A DNA stretch of 64,000 nt from Halomonas icarae (GCF_009901955.1 NZ_WUTS01000001.1:1930817-1994816), one strand, 5' to 3'; shown: positions 16,981 to 26,596, counted from the stretch's first letter. Numbers and translations: made by a program. The notes: a model not told the origin generated them from the letters alone.

Positions 16981-17946
16981 ATGGATTTCAAACAGCTGCG
17001 CTACTTTCTCAGCGTCGTGGAGGAAGGGGCCATCTCGAGTGCCGCCAAGCGGATCCCCATCGCACAGCCGGCGCTGACCCGGCAACTCAAGCTGCTCGAG
17101 GAGACCGTCGGGGCGACCTTGCTGCTGCGCTCTCGGCAAGGCATCAGGCTGACGGCAGCGGGCGAAGCCTTCCACATCGAGGCGAGCCGGTTGTTGCGCG
17201 AGTTCGAGCAAGCCAAGGAGAATGCCCGACGCATCGCCGCGGGGCAGCTCGGCCAACTGCGCTTGGGCGTCACCGTCATGCACCTCTGGGTGCCCCAGGT
17301 CGTGCAGCTGCTCAACACCTTTCGCGAGCAGTATCCCGACGTGACGCTCAAGGTCATGTCCCTGCTCTCCGCACCGCAGATCGACGCGCTGAGGCGTCAG
17401 CAACTGGACGCCGGGCTGCTGTTTTTTCCGCCACCGGATGATGCCGACCTGTGCAGCCACGAGCTCTACAGGGATCGGCTGGTACTGGTGGCAAGCGCAG
17501 GATCGCGGCTGGCCAGCACCCCCCCACAGCGGCTGGCAGATCTGAACGGTGAGGACTTCATCTGGTTCGAACGCAGCGCCTCACCCGCCTATCACGACAA
17601 GCTGATCCATGCCTTTCAGCGGCGTGGCTTCACTCCCCATGTCGTTCAGGAAGGCACCGACAATGCCACCATGCTGTGCCTGGTCGCCGCGGGCATGGGC
17701 TGCACCATCCTTCCAGAGATGACCATGTCGGGAGCGCCCGCGGGGGTGGTCTGCCATTACCTGGAGGATCTCGATCTACCACTGCCGTTGAAGCTAGTGT
17801 GGCGGCGCGACGCGAGCCTGCCAGCGGTACACCGTTTGATCGATGTCGCCACCCGCATCCTGGCGACGAACAGCGGGGGCATGGCGCCCTGGGCGGGTCA
17901 CACGGGTCAACCGGCCTCCTCCTCCACGACGCCAAGCGACTCGTGA
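16981..17946 (+). CDS. LysR-family transcriptional regulator
   Basis: 321 residues. The N-terminal winged helix-turn-helix (residues 1-60, with FLSVVEEGAISSAAKRI and ALTRQLKLLEE) and a C-terminal periplasmic-binding-like effector domain (~90-300) are typical of the family. AGAGGA lies upstream of the ATG at 16981; the frame extends further upstream but without a ribosome site. It is divergent from the M20-DUF3311-SSS operon and most likely controls it through the two inverted repeats in the 170-bp gap. The co-inducer is presumably the transported compound or its product (inference). Confidence 0.9.
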   Translation: MDFKQLRYFLSVVEEGAISSAAKRIPIAQPALTRQLKLLEETVGATLLLRSRQGIRLTAAGEAFHIEASRLLREFEQAKENARRIAAGQLGQLRLGVTVMHLWVPQVVQLLNTFREQYPDVTLKVMSLLSAPQIDALRRQQLDAGLLFFPPPDDADLCSHELYRDRLVLVASAGSRLASTPPQRLADLNGEDFIWFERSASPAYHDKLIHAFQRRGFTPHVVQEGTDNATMLCLVAAGMGCTILPEMTMSGAPAGVVCHYLEDLDLPLPLKLVWRRDASLPAVHRLIDVATRILATNSGGMAPWAGHTGQPASSSTTPSDS

Positions 17947-18138
17947 CGCCCCTCCGACAGGTTCGGTGGTTCAGGGCTCGCGCAGCGTCTCGTAGTGCTC
18001 GACGCTCCCCAACACTCACTGATAACGAAGGTTGCCCACATCGACCGCCTCAGCCTGAGTAGAGACCAGCTGGGTCTAATGCACGTAGCCGATCACCAGG
18101 TACTTACCTGACGCATGACCTGTGATGTTCAACAGGTG

Positions 18139-18354
18139 CTACTTCCATCCATGAAGCCATTGATCCGCATCTTTCAGCTCGGTCCACTCGATTGGGTACT
18201 CATTTCTGGAAAGAACTGCCTCCAAAGTACAGGAAATCACAGAACCATCCTCATCATATTCAACCTCGGTCACCATAAAGTGCTTTTCTCGATTTAACGG
18301 GGTTACGGCTGTCCACTTGCTGTTTCTCAATTTAGCTGGATTGATTCTATTCAT
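18139..18354 (-). CDS. TIGR02450 family Trp-rich small protein
   Basis: 71 residues. The start MNRINPAKLRNSKWTAV and the end ELKDADQWLHGWK match the small Trp-rich TIGR02450 family, with LEAVLSRNEY in the middle. The open frame extends upstream, but the ATG at 18354 has GGAG 5 nt before it and begins exactly where family members begin. The role of the family is unknown. It is alone on the minus strand between the LysR and ABM genes; the gaps on both sides (192 and 190 bp) show nothing else. Confidence 0.85.
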   Translation of the reverse strand: MNRINPAKLRNSKWTAVTPLNREKHFMVTEVEYDEDGSVISCTLEAVLSRNEYPIEWTELKDADQWLHGWK

Positions 18355-18544
18355 GAAAGCTCCAACGCTTGGGTTGATCGTGAGGCCTCGGATCATGTTC
18401 TCTACGTCATGCTCCAGCGCACCGTCGTGTTTAGGCCTTCCATCCCTGAGTTCAAGCAGTAAGCGCGGCATGCGGCACTCACGATTATGCCGTCGAGGCG
18501 GTCGATGGTATCGTCTGCGCACCTCTCACCACAGGACACCACCG

Positions 18545-18916
18545 ATGTCACAGAAGATCTACTGCATTGCCAGCTTCAAGCCCAAGCCCGGGCGGGAAGA
18601 CGCCGTGTTTCGCGCCCTCCAGGCGCTGGAGCCCAACGCCCACCGCGAAGACGCCTGCCTGCACTACACCGTGACCCGCCAGATCGACAATCCCTTCGCC
18701 CAGGGCACGAGCTACCCCATCGTCTTCCACGAGGTATGGGCCAACCGGGCGGCCTTCGAGGCTCACTGCCAGCGCCGCGAGATCCGCGAGTTCTTCGCCA
18801 CCCACCTGGAGGCTGAGGACGGCGATATCGAAGACGCCAACGTCTGCGTCTATACCGACGAGCCGGCCGACTTCGACGCGCCGGAGCTGGGTTCGGCCGG
18901 GCTCAAGGAGGGGTGA
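18545..18916 (+). CDS. Antibiotic biosynthesis monooxygenase (ABM/YgiN-like) domain protein
   Basis: 123 residues, a single ferredoxin-like ABM domain. It begins KIYCIASFKPKPGRE, has the conserved CLHYTVTRQ strand and FHEVWANRAAFEAH segment with the usual His. Such small dimeric enzymes act as quinol monooxygenases or related cofactor-free oxygenases. AGGA lies about 9 nt before the ATG. It is followed after 53 bp by an SDR gene on the same strand, so the two may be cotranscribed. The real substrate is unknown. Confidence 0.82.
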   Translation: MSQKIYCIASFKPKPGREDAVFRALQALEPNAHREDACLHYTVTRQIDNPFAQGTSYPIVFHEVWANRAAFEAHCQRREIREFFATHLEAEDGDIEDANVCVYTDEPADFDAPELGSAGLKEG

Positions 18917-18969
18917 CATGGGCCGGCGTCTCGGACGGATCACGCTCGCCGGTCGCTAGGGAGAACCCC

Positions 18970-19833
18970 ATGGCCCTGACTCAAGAGACCCCGACACGCA
19001 GCATCCTGATCACCGGCTGCTCGAGCGGTATCGGCCATGCCGCGGCTCATGCCCTGGCGGCCCGGGGCTGGCGGGTGTTCGCCACGGCCCGCGCCGAGGC
19101 GGACGTGGCCAGGCTCGAGGATGAGGGCCTCGAGGCCCTGAGGCTCGACCTCGACAGCAGTGCCTCCATCGAGGGCACGGTGGCGACAATCCAGGAGCGC
19201 ACCGGAAACCGGCTGACGGCACTGTTCAACAACGGTGCCTACGGTCAGCCCGGTGCGGTGGAGGATCTGTCGCGGGAGGTACTGCGGGCCCAGCTGGAAA
19301 CCAACCTGCTCGGCACCCACGAGCTCACCACGCGGGTGTTGCCGATGATGCGTGCCCAGGGGCACGGGCGCATCGTGCACAACAGCTCGGTGCTGGGCTT
19401 TGCCGCCCTGCCCTATCGCGGCGCCTATGTATGCTCCAAGTTCGCCCTCGAAGGCCTGACCGACACCCTGCGTCAGGAGCTTGTCGGCAGCGGCATCCAT
19501 GTCAGCCTGATCCAGCCGGGGCCGATCACCAGCCGCTTTCGCGACAACGCCTATCGCGCCTTCAAGGCCAATATCGACCCCAACCATAGCGCCCATGCGG
19601 ATACCTACCGCCAGGTGGAGGCGCGCCTGGCCAGCCAGGATGGCAAGGCCCCCTTCACCCTGGGTCCCGAGGCAGTGGTCAAGAAGCTGATCCATGCGGT
19701 GGAGAGCAATCGGCCGCGGCCGCGCTATGCGGTCACGCTGCCGACTCATCTGTTCGCGGCACTCAGGCGTGTACTGAGCACCGGCGGCATGGATCGGGTG
19801 CTGCTGCGCTCGACCCGGGACGAACGCGAGTAG
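18970..19833 (+). CDS. SDR family oxidoreductase
   Basis: 287 residues. The NAD(P)-binding motif TGCSSGIG is at 15-22, FNNGAYG carries the NNxG-type motif, and the catalytic Y153-x3-K157 pair is preceded by a Ser in the HNSSVLG strand. It is a classical short-chain dehydrogenase, resembling the YdaD/retinol-dehydrogenase-like group. The start has AGGGA upstream. It lies 53 bp after the ABM gene. Substrate unknown. Confidence 0.88.
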   Translation: MALTQETPTRSILITGCSSGIGHAAAHALAARGWRVFATARAEADVARLEDEGLEALRLDLDSSASIEGTVATIQERTGNRLTALFNNGAYGQPGAVEDLSREVLRAQLETNLLGTHELTTRVLPMMRAQGHGRIVHNSSVLGFAALPYRGAYVCSKFALEGLTDTLRQELVGSGIHVSLIQPGPITSRFRDNAYRAFKANIDPNHSAHADTYRQVEARLASQDGKAPFTLGPEAVVKKLIHAVESNRPRPRYAVTLPTHLFAALRRVLSTGGMDRVLLRSTRDERE

Positions 19834-20021
19834 AGAGCCTCTCCCCTCACCAGGGAGCAGGCGCTCATCGCGCCCTGATCATGCCCCGGAAGCTCTACTC
19901 ATGGCGTTCCGAGCACCTCTCGGCGGCACTAGCCTTGAGCGATTCCCCCTGAACGGCTAGGGTCATCGTCCCGACCCATCGCCAGCATCGCGCTGGCCAT
20001 TCACGAGAAGGACTGCGCACC

Positions 20022-20933
20022 ATGAGCCCCGAACAACATCGCCTGATACTGCTGGATGGAGGAATGGGGCAAGAGCTCAGGCGGCGCAGCGAGCATCCCG
20101 CCACGCCGCTGTGGTCCGCCCAGGTCATGCTCGACGAGCCCCACCTGGTGACCGCGGTGCATCGCGACTTCATCGCGGCCGGGGCCCGGGTCATCACCAC
20201 CAACAACTACACCGCCACGCCCCAGCGCCTGGCTCGCGACGGCGACCCCGCCCTGTTCGATGCCCTGCATGCCGCCGCGCTCGGTGCCGCCCACCAGGCG
20301 CGGGAGCAGAGCGGCCGGGCGGTACGCATCGCCGGCTGCCTGCCCCCGCTGGTGGCGAGCTATCACCCCGAGGTGGTCCCGGACGATGCCACCTGCCGGC
20401 GTGACTACCGTCGTCTGGTAGAGGTCCAGGCCGATGGGGTCGACCTGTTTATCTGTGAAACCATGACCCTCACCCGCGAGGCATTGGCCGCGACCCAAGC
20501 CGCGGTAGCGCGCGCCCTGCCGGTATGGGTCGCCTTCACGGTGGATGATGCCGACGGCAGGCGCCTGCGCTCAGGCGAACCGCTGGCCGAGGCGGCACAA
20601 TCAGTGGTGGCAGCGGGGGCCTCGGCCGTGCTGATCAACTGCTCGGTGCCCGAGGCAGTCACCACCGCCATGGACGAACTCGCCGACCTTGGCGTGCCGT
20701 TCGGCGGCTACGCCAATGCCTTTACCTCGGCCGCGGATCTGACCCCCGGCGGTACGGTGGATGGGCTCGAGGCTCGCCTGGACCTCGACCCCGCGGGCTA
20801 TGCCGCCCACGCCTGTGGCTGGGTCGAGCGGGGAGCCACGATCGTGGGTGGGTGCTGCGAGGTCAGCCCGGCACATATTGCCCATCTCGCCGAGCGCCTG
20901 AGCGCGCAGGGCTATCGCCTGTTACCCGACTGA
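20022..20933 (+). CDS. Homocysteine S-methyltransferase family protein
   Basis: 303 residues, the full size of the single-domain zinc enzyme (MmuM-like). LLDGGMGQELRRR is the family's N-terminal signature. Zinc ligands are the Cys in INCSVPEA and the CC in GGCCEVSPAHI near the C-terminus. These enzymes methylate homocysteine to methionine with S-methylmethionine or a betaine-type donor; the donor cannot be read from sequence. GAGAAGGA precedes the ATG. It is convergent with the following SDR gene; no permease such as MmuP is adjacent. Confidence 0.9.
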   Translation: MSPEQHRLILLDGGMGQELRRRSEHPATPLWSAQVMLDEPHLVTAVHRDFIAAGARVITTNNYTATPQRLARDGDPALFDALHAAALGAAHQAREQSGRAVRIAGCLPPLVASYHPEVVPDDATCRRDYRRLVEVQADGVDLFICETMTLTREALAATQAAVARALPVWVAFTVDDADGRRLRSGEPLAEAAQSVVAAGASAVLINCSVPEAVTTAMDELADLGVPFGGYANAFTSAADLTPGGTVDGLEARLDLDPAGYAAHACGWVERGATIVGGCCEVSPAHIAHLAERLSAQGYRLLPD

Positions 20934-20997
20934 GCGAAGAGCAACGCCCTCAGTCGGCTGGCGCGACGCCCCCTTGAACCCAAGCAATACGCGCCAG
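20926..20997. terminator. Convergent-gene hairpins (possible bidirectional terminator)
   Basis: CCGACTGAG (20926-20934) pairs with CTCAGTCGG (20949-20957), and CTGGCGCG (20958-20965) pairs with CGCGCCAG (20990-20997). Neither is followed by a T-tract, so any terminator role is uncertain. Confidence 0.35.
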
Positions 20998-21012
20998 TCG
21001 ACTCCGCCGTGG

Positions 21013-21687
21013 TTACCAGGGCAGCGTCTCGCCATTGCTGTGCCAGAACCCGCCGCTGTTCTCCAGTGTCAGCGCCTCAATACGCTGGGCGATGCCCGTG
21101 GCGGCCTCCTCGGCGCTGATCATGCCGCCGAAGTTGACCATGCGCGTCTGCACATAGCCCGGATGAATCTGGGCCACGGCGATACCCCGCGGCTTGAGAT
21201 CCACGGCCAGCGACTTGCCGAAGGCGTTGAGCGCCGCCTTGGAGGCACGGTAGCCATAGCGCCCGCCGGAATCGTTATCGGCGATGGAGCCCATGCGGCT
21301 GGTGATATTGGCGATCCTGGTGCCCTTCCCCAGATTGTCCAGCAGCATCTCGGTCACGCGCAGCGGTGCATAGGCATTGATCTCCATCTGCGTGCGGATG
21401 GAGTCGAAGTCGAGTTCGCCAAGCGCCTCATCCTGCAACAGGCCGGCGTTATTGATCAGCAGGTCGAGGCGGCGGCCCGCCAGCTCCTGCTTCAACCGTG
21501 CCACGTCCTCCTTACGGGTCACGTCGATGCCCTCGATCAACGTCTCGGCGATCTCACGCAGCTCGGCCACCTCCTCGCCGCCACTGCGGCACACGCCGAT
21601 CACCGCCCAGCCGGCGGCATGGTAATGGCGAGCCAGGGCGAGTCCGACGCCACGGTTGGCACCGGTGATCAGTACGCTAGCTGACAT
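21013..21687 (-). CDS. SDR family oxidoreductase (C-factor-like)
   Basis: 224 residues. TGANRGVG is at 8-15, INNAG follows near residue 80, and the YRASK catalytic motif is near 150. The short length and the NRGVGLAL start resemble the C-factor/sniffer-like atypical SDR group. It is convergent with the homocysteine methyltransferase gene and reads away from the c-di-GMP gene. Substrate unknown. Confidence 0.86.
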   Translation of the reverse strand: MSASVLITGANRGVGLALARHYHAAGWAVIGVCRSGGEEVAELREIAETLIEGIDVTRKEDVARLKQELAGRRLDLLINNAGLLQDEALGELDFDSIRTQMEINAYAPLRVTEMLLDNLGKGTRIANITSRMGSIADNDSGGRYGYRASKAALNAFGKSLAVDLKPRGIAVAQIHPGYVQTRMVNFGGMISAEEAATGIAQRIEALTLENSGGFWHSNGETLPW

Positions 21688-21778
21688 ATCAACTCCAGAG
21701 CAGGAAGTGTGGGTACATGACTATAGGTGGGGCCTCAGTCCCGCACTTCAACCCGGACCAGTACCCCTTTGATGCCGC

Positions 21779-24349
21779 TCAGGCCGAGGCGGGAAGCCGG
21801 TCGGGCAACTGCATGACGGCCTCCCTCGGCATCGGCCTGGCGAAGTAGAACCCCTGCAGCAGGTCGCACTGGCGACGATCGAGGTCCTGCTGCTGTGCCT
21901 GCTCCTCGATGCCCTCGGCGACTACCAGAAGACCCAGATGGTGGGCCATGGTGATGATGCCCTGCACGATAGCGGCATTGTTGCGGCTAGTGGTGATGTC
22001 GTGGATAAACGCACGGTCCAGCTTCACCTTGTGGATCGGCAGGTCACGTAGATAGCTCAGGCTCGAGAAGCCGGTGCCAAAGTCATCCAGGGCGACCCGC
22101 ACCCCCATGCCCTTGAGAGCCTCGATCAGTTCGATGGCTGACTCGGCCCCGTTCAGCAACACGCTTTCGGTGATCTCCAGCTCCAGTAGCTCGGGGGGCA
22201 GGCCGGCGTCGTCGAGCGCCGATTGAACATCGGCCAGGAAGCCGCTGCGCCGAAACTGCAGCGAGGAGATATTGACGGCTACCGGCAGATCACGTCTGCC
22301 TGCCCTGCACATGATCGCGGCATCCCGGCAGGCACGCCGCAGGACCCAGCGGCCCAGCGGGATGATCTGTCCCGTCTGCTCGGCGAGGGGGATGAACATC
22401 CCTGGCGCGATCATGCCTTTCTTCGGATGTCGCCAGCGAATCAGCGCCTCGAGCCCACGTAAGCGACCGCTGACCGCCTCCACGATAGGCTGGTAGAAGA
22501 GCTCGAACTGGTCGTCATGCAGGGCGGTATGCAGATCGTGTCTCAGCAGCACCATGTCCTCGGTGACCCGCTGGATATCTCCCTGATACCAGTGCCAGGT
22601 ATTGCGGCCCTGCTGCTTGGCGCTGGTGACCGCCAGATCGGCACGCTGCATCATTTCAAAGGCCTGTGCCAGGCTCTCGCCATTGCAGGCGATACCGATA
22701 CTGGCACTGATGTGCAACGGCCTCTCTTCAATCACAAAGGGGGTGGACAAGGCATCAAGTATCTTCTCGGCCATCTCGATAGCGGCCTGGGGCCTATCGA
22801 AGTCAGGAAGAAGCAAGGCAAACTCATCGCCGGTCATGCGGGCCGGGGTATCGCCTTCGCCTATCCACTGTCGGAGTCGTGAGGCGATCTCGATCAGCAG
22901 TTGGTTACCGATGTGGTGGCCCAAACCATCGTTGATCGCCTTGAAGCCATCCAGATCGACATGCATCACCACCAGCAGCGTCTGGTCCTGCTGCGCCTGG
23001 TCGAACGCAGCCTCCAGCCGCTCATCGAAGGCGGACCGGTTAAGCAGACCGGTCAGTGGGTCATGCGTCGCCTGATACGCGATCAGGGCTTCCTGCTTAC
23101 GCTGCTGGGTGACATCCTGCTGGATTCCGATGTAGTGGGTACAGATGCCGCGGCCATCGAACAGTGGGCTCAGCGACAGGTGGTTCCAGAAGGGGGTGCC
23201 ATCCTTGCGGTAGTTGAGCAGCGTGGTCTCGATCGGTTGCCGTGCGGCCACGGCGTGACGGATGGCGGTGACGGTATCTCCACAGGTTGCCTGCCCCTGA
23301 AGAAACCGGCAGTTACGGCCCAGCGCCTCCTCAGATGTGTAGCCGGTCAGTTTATGGAAGGCGGTGTTGACATAGACCAATGGCATATCTGGCCGTGTGG
23401 CATCAACCATTAATACGCCATTGGGTGTCGCCTGAATACCACGCTCCAGCAGCGTCCGGTCCGCTTCCTGACGCTTGCGGTCGGAGACGTCCTTGCAGAT
23501 GGCATACATGCCGACGATGCCTTCGGCCGACGTCACGGGAAAGGTGGTCACTTCAAGGGGGAACTTGCGGCCCGCGGCATCACACCCGCGCATTTCATTC
23601 TGCCGCGACTCACCGACCAGAGCCGCCTCGAAGGCGGCCTTGGCCGCCGGGCGATCATGGGACGACAAGAGATCGGTGTAGTGGCGCCCCTGCAGCGTCT
23701 CCTCGGTGTAGCCGGTGAGCCGTTCCAGCGCCGCGTTGGCGCGCTTGACGCGGCCATCCAGGCCGAACTTGTAGACTCCATCGGGATGGTTGGTGAACAG
23801 GGAGTGATGCCATACCGCCAGGCGGGAGAACTCCTGGTTTTCACGGTCGCGCATGATCGCGAGTGCTGCCAGAGAGGCGGCCTGCCTCAATATGGCCTGA
23901 CTGGCTGGAGAGGGCGCCGCTGGCTGGCGATGGTAGGTGGCGAAGGTGCCCAGCAGCAGCCCCTCCTCGGTCAGAATCGGCGTCGACCAGCAGGCACGCA
24001 CACTCTCCAGCCGAGCGGCATCACGAAAGGGCTTCCAACGCGCATCCGTCAGAATATCCTCGGTGACGGTCAACCGTCGTCGGTAGGCCGCCGTGCCACA
24101 GGTGCCGATCTCATCTCCGATACTGAGGTCCTGCAGGCGCTGGATATATGCCCTCGAAAACTGCGAGTTGGGCATCATGCTCAACGTATTGCGCTCGGGA
24201 TCGTGGCGCATGACCGACACCAGCGCGTCGGGCAGCAGTCGACTGATCCACGCGGCGATCGTCTCGAGCGTCTCCTCGAGGGGTACCTGATGCGCGATCA
24301 ACTCGTGGATATCCTGCTGCGCCTCCATCAGCGCCTGTGGGTCGGGCAA
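21779..24349 (-). CDS. GAF-PAS-LOV-GGDEF-EAL c-di-GMP phosphodiesterase
   Basis: 856 residues. Order: GAF (~20-160), a PAS domain (~175-290), a second PAS (~300-415), GGDEF (~430-590), EAL (~600-850). The second PAS has the full LOV photosensor signature: GRNCRFLQG with Cys347, then NYRKDG and FWNHL for flavin contacts, so blue-light sensing through a flavin-cysteinyl adduct is predicted. The GGDEF site is T506-GDEF, so cyclase activity is doubtful; EAL at 634-636 looks intact. No membrane segment. The TTG at 24349 is chosen because GGAGG lies 7 nt upstream and GAF-type relatives begin here; a frame 77 codons longer is open but unlike the family. It is divergent from a diguanylate cyclase. 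Confidence 0.9.
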   Translation of the reverse strand: MPDPQALMEAQQDIHELIAHQVPLEETLETIAAWISRLLPDALVSVMRHDPERNTLSMMPNSQFSRAYIQRLQDLSIGDEIGTCGTAAYRRRLTVTEDILTDARWKPFRDAARLESVRACWSTPILTEEGLLLGTFATYHRQPAAPSPASQAILRQAASLAALAIMRDRENQEFSRLAVWHHSLFTNHPDGVYKFGLDGRVKRANAALERLTGYTEETLQGRHYTDLLSSHDRPAAKAAFEAALVGESRQNEMRGCDAAGRKFPLEVTTFPVTSAEGIVGMYAICKDVSDRKRQEADRTLLERGIQATPNGVLMVDATRPDMPLVYVNTAFHKLTGYTSEEALGRNCRFLQGQATCGDTVTAIRHAVAARQPIETTLLNYRKDGTPFWNHLSLSPLFDGRGICTHYIGIQQDVTQQRKQEALIAYQATHDPLTGLLNRSAFDERLEAAFDQAQQDQTLLVVMHVDLDGFKAINDGLGHHIGNQLLIEIASRLRQWIGEGDTPARMTGDEFALLLPDFDRPQAAIEMAEKILDALSTPFVIEERPLHISASIGIACNGESLAQAFEMMQRADLAVTSAKQQGRNTWHWYQGDIQRVTEDMVLLRHDLHTALHDDQFELFYQPIVEAVSGRLRGLEALIRWRHPKKGMIAPGMFIPLAEQTGQIIPLGRWVLRRACRDAAIMCRAGRRDLPVAVNISSLQFRRSGFLADVQSALDDAGLPPELLELEITESVLLNGAESAIELIEALKGMGVRVALDDFGTGFSSLSYLRDLPIHKVKLDRAFIHDITTSRNNAAIVQGIITMAHHLGLLVVAEGIEEQAQQQDLDRRQCDLLQGFYFARPMPREAVMQLPDRLPASA

Positions 24350-24607
24350 ACCGCAGCCTCCATGCTCTCGAGGGGGAATGATTATTCTTGTCGCCAAGCC
24401 GTGCCGCAAAATGATGAATGAGCAAGATGATATGAGCAAGGGAAACCGTTGCAGAGGTATTGCCCACGATAACAGATGACGCTGCAGCCCTTTTACCTGA
24501 TACTGCGCTCCGTAGGGTGGCAGTCCCCAACTCTCTATTTCTCGTGCCACTCCCCTCTGGCCCCTGCCGGATACCGCCACTATCTGGCCTGACTCGAGAC
24601 TTCACCA

Positions 24608-26596
24608 TTGATCGTCAAAGCTCTCTGGGCCCGACTGGGCATGGCCACTTTGCTTCCGGTGACCCTGGTCACCATGACGCTGACGCCGATCTTCACCTCT
24701 CACCTCGACAATCAAATCGACAGCAAGCGTCTGGCGACCGAGGCAATACTGACCTCCGAGTATGACAAGCTGCTTCAGGGCATGAACGAAAGCTTCAACC
24801 AGATATTGGCCATCTCAGAATATCCGATGCTGCGGCGTTTTCTGGAGAGCCAGGTAGCGTCTCAGCCTCCGGAACGAGACACCGAGACTCAGCAAGACTG
24901 GCGGCAGCTAGAATCGCTATTCGAGACACTACTGACCCACTTTGGCCGCTATACGCGAATGGCCGTGATCGACAGCCATGGCCAGGAGTGGGTCAATACA
25001 ACGCAGGCTTTGCTGCTGCCTCGACCGAGGGTCATTGACCATGACGCCAACCCCGCCTTCCAGAGGGCCATGGCGCTAAAGCCACGCGATCTCTATATTT
25101 CCTCGCCACGCCTTGGCGCCACCAGGGAAGATGGCTCACCCGCGAGGCCCGTCATCGATATTGCGGCACCGATCTTCGATCATCAGGGGGAGCGCCTCGG
25201 AGTGCTGCTGTTTACCCTCGATTGGTCACGTATCACCGCATCTCTCTCACGCGTCTCGCTGGAGGAAGGCGCCAGAGTTCTGATGGTGGATGCTCAAGGC
25301 AGATCGCTGCTACCCGAGGGCGATGGCGGCGTGAAAGATCGCTTCGGTCACTCATTGGCGAGTGAGTGGCCCGCCATCTGGGCAACCATGGCGCCCAACC
25401 AGCAGGGGGTCATCACCCTGGAGGAGCATCTTCTCGGCCTGCGCACTCATGACATCCGCACTCATCACTACCGTAGCCAGGCCGTGACGATCGTCAGCGA
25501 CGCCGAAACCCAGCCCTGGCACCTCGGCATCTTGACACCGCGGCCCAGCCTGATGAGTCAACTCATCAAGACCCCTACGCAACTGCTGGCCATCGTGCTG
25601 GTCTATCTGCTCTCGGTGGCCTTCGGCATCTTCTGGGTGCTCAATGAACATCGACTGCGCGGGCTGCGACAGCGCGCCCTGGCGTTTTCCCGCAAAGCCT
25701 ATCAATACGCCGGCGAGGTTCAGGACCTCTATGAGCACGCCCCCTGTGGCTACCACTCGCTGGATAGCGATGGCCGGGTGATCAAGATCAACCTCACCGA
25801 ACTCGACTGGCTGGGCTATCGAGGTGACGAGGTGATCGGCAAGCGCTACTACCGCGATTTCGTCACCGCTGAGACCCGTGCGGCTTTCGATGCGGCCTTC
25901 CATCAGGTGCTGGGGCAGGGAAAGGAGGGGTCCGCCGAGTGCGAGCTTCTTCGCCGTGATGGCAGCCATCTGCCGGTCGCGATCAAGGCCACCGCCCATG
26001 TGACCGAGGATGGCTTTCAGTACTCCCGCGCCATGGTGTTCGACCTGAGTGAGCGCAAGAACCTGGAGATGCGACTGGAGCGGCAGGCCTTGACGGATCC
26101 CCTGACCGGGCTCGGCAATCGTCGCTACCTGGAGAATCAGGCGGCCATGGAGATCGCCCGTGCCGAGCGCAACGGGGCCCCCCTGGCCCTGATCGCGATA
26201 GATCTCGATCATTTCAAGCGCATCAACGATGCCCATGGTCATGACGTGGGTGACCTGGTGCTGCAATCTTTTGCCAACACGGCTCAACAGCAGCTGCGTG
26301 CCGGCGATGTGCTGTGCCGTATGGGGGGTGAAGAGTTTGTGGTACTGCTGCCGGACACCTCACGTGACCAGGCGCTGTTGATCGCCCAGCGACTCCGCGA
26401 AGCGATTGCCGCGACACCCGTCGAGGTGGGTCACCTGGCCCCGGAGAGCGGAACGCTTGCCTATTCCGCCTCGCTGGGCGTCACACTGGTCAGTGCCGGA
26501 GAAAAAACGCTGCGCCCGGCAATCAAGCGCGCGGATCAGGGGCTCTATGCCGCCAAGGAGGCCGGGCGTAATCGCGTGGAGTGGGAGGAAGCATAG
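24608..26596 (+). CDS. Membrane-bound PAS-GGDEF diguanylate cyclase
   Basis: 662 residues. One membrane helix near residues 8-30, a large periplasmic sensor (~31-320, dCache-like in layout), a second helix (~323-345), a PAS domain (~370-485) and a C-terminal GGDEF domain (~495-660). The active site GGEEF is at 573-577 and the inhibitory RxxD site R564-D567 lies five residues before it. Both suggest a working, product-inhibited cyclase that makes c-di-GMP. The TTG at 24608 is the first possible start; an ATG at 24641 would cut into the first helix. It faces the LOV-EAL gene across a 258-bp gap. The sensed ligand is unknown. Confidence 0.9.
   Translation: MIVKALWARLGMATLLPVTLVTMTLTPIFTSHLDNQIDSKRLATEAILTSEYDKLLQGMNESFNQILAISEYPMLRRFLESQVASQPPERDTETQQDWRQLESLFETLLTHFGRYTRMAVIDSHGQEWVNTTQALLLPRPRVIDHDANPAFQRAMALKPRDLYISSPRLGATREDGSPARPVIDIAAPIFDHQGERLGVLLFTLDWSRITASLSRVSLEEGARVLMVDAQGRSLLPEGDGGVKDRFGHSLASEWPAIWATMAPNQQGVITLEEHLLGLRTHDIRTHHYRSQAVTIVSDAETQPWHLGILTPRPSLMSQLIKTPTQLLAIVLVYLLSVAFGIFWVLNEHRLRGLRQRALAFSRKAYQYAGEVQDLYEHAPCGYHSLDSDGRVIKINLTELDWLGYRGDEVIGKRYYRDFVTAETRAAFDAAFHQVLGQGKEGSAECELLRRDGSHLPVAIKATAHVTEDGFQYSRAMVFDLSERKNLEMRLERQALTDPLTGLGNRRYLENQAAMEIARAERNGAPLALIAIDLDHFKRINDAHGHDVGDLVLQSFANTAQQQLRAGDVLCRMGGEEFVVLLPDTSRDQALLIAQRLREAIAATPVEVGHLAPESGTLAYSASLGVTLVSAGEKTLRPAIKRADQGLYAAKEAGRNRVEWEEA

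Noticed and set aside
15608-17077. Plus-strand frame covering the M20 gene and the LysR start
   Set aside because: It overlaps a good gene on the other strand and breaks the LysR start; no family match.
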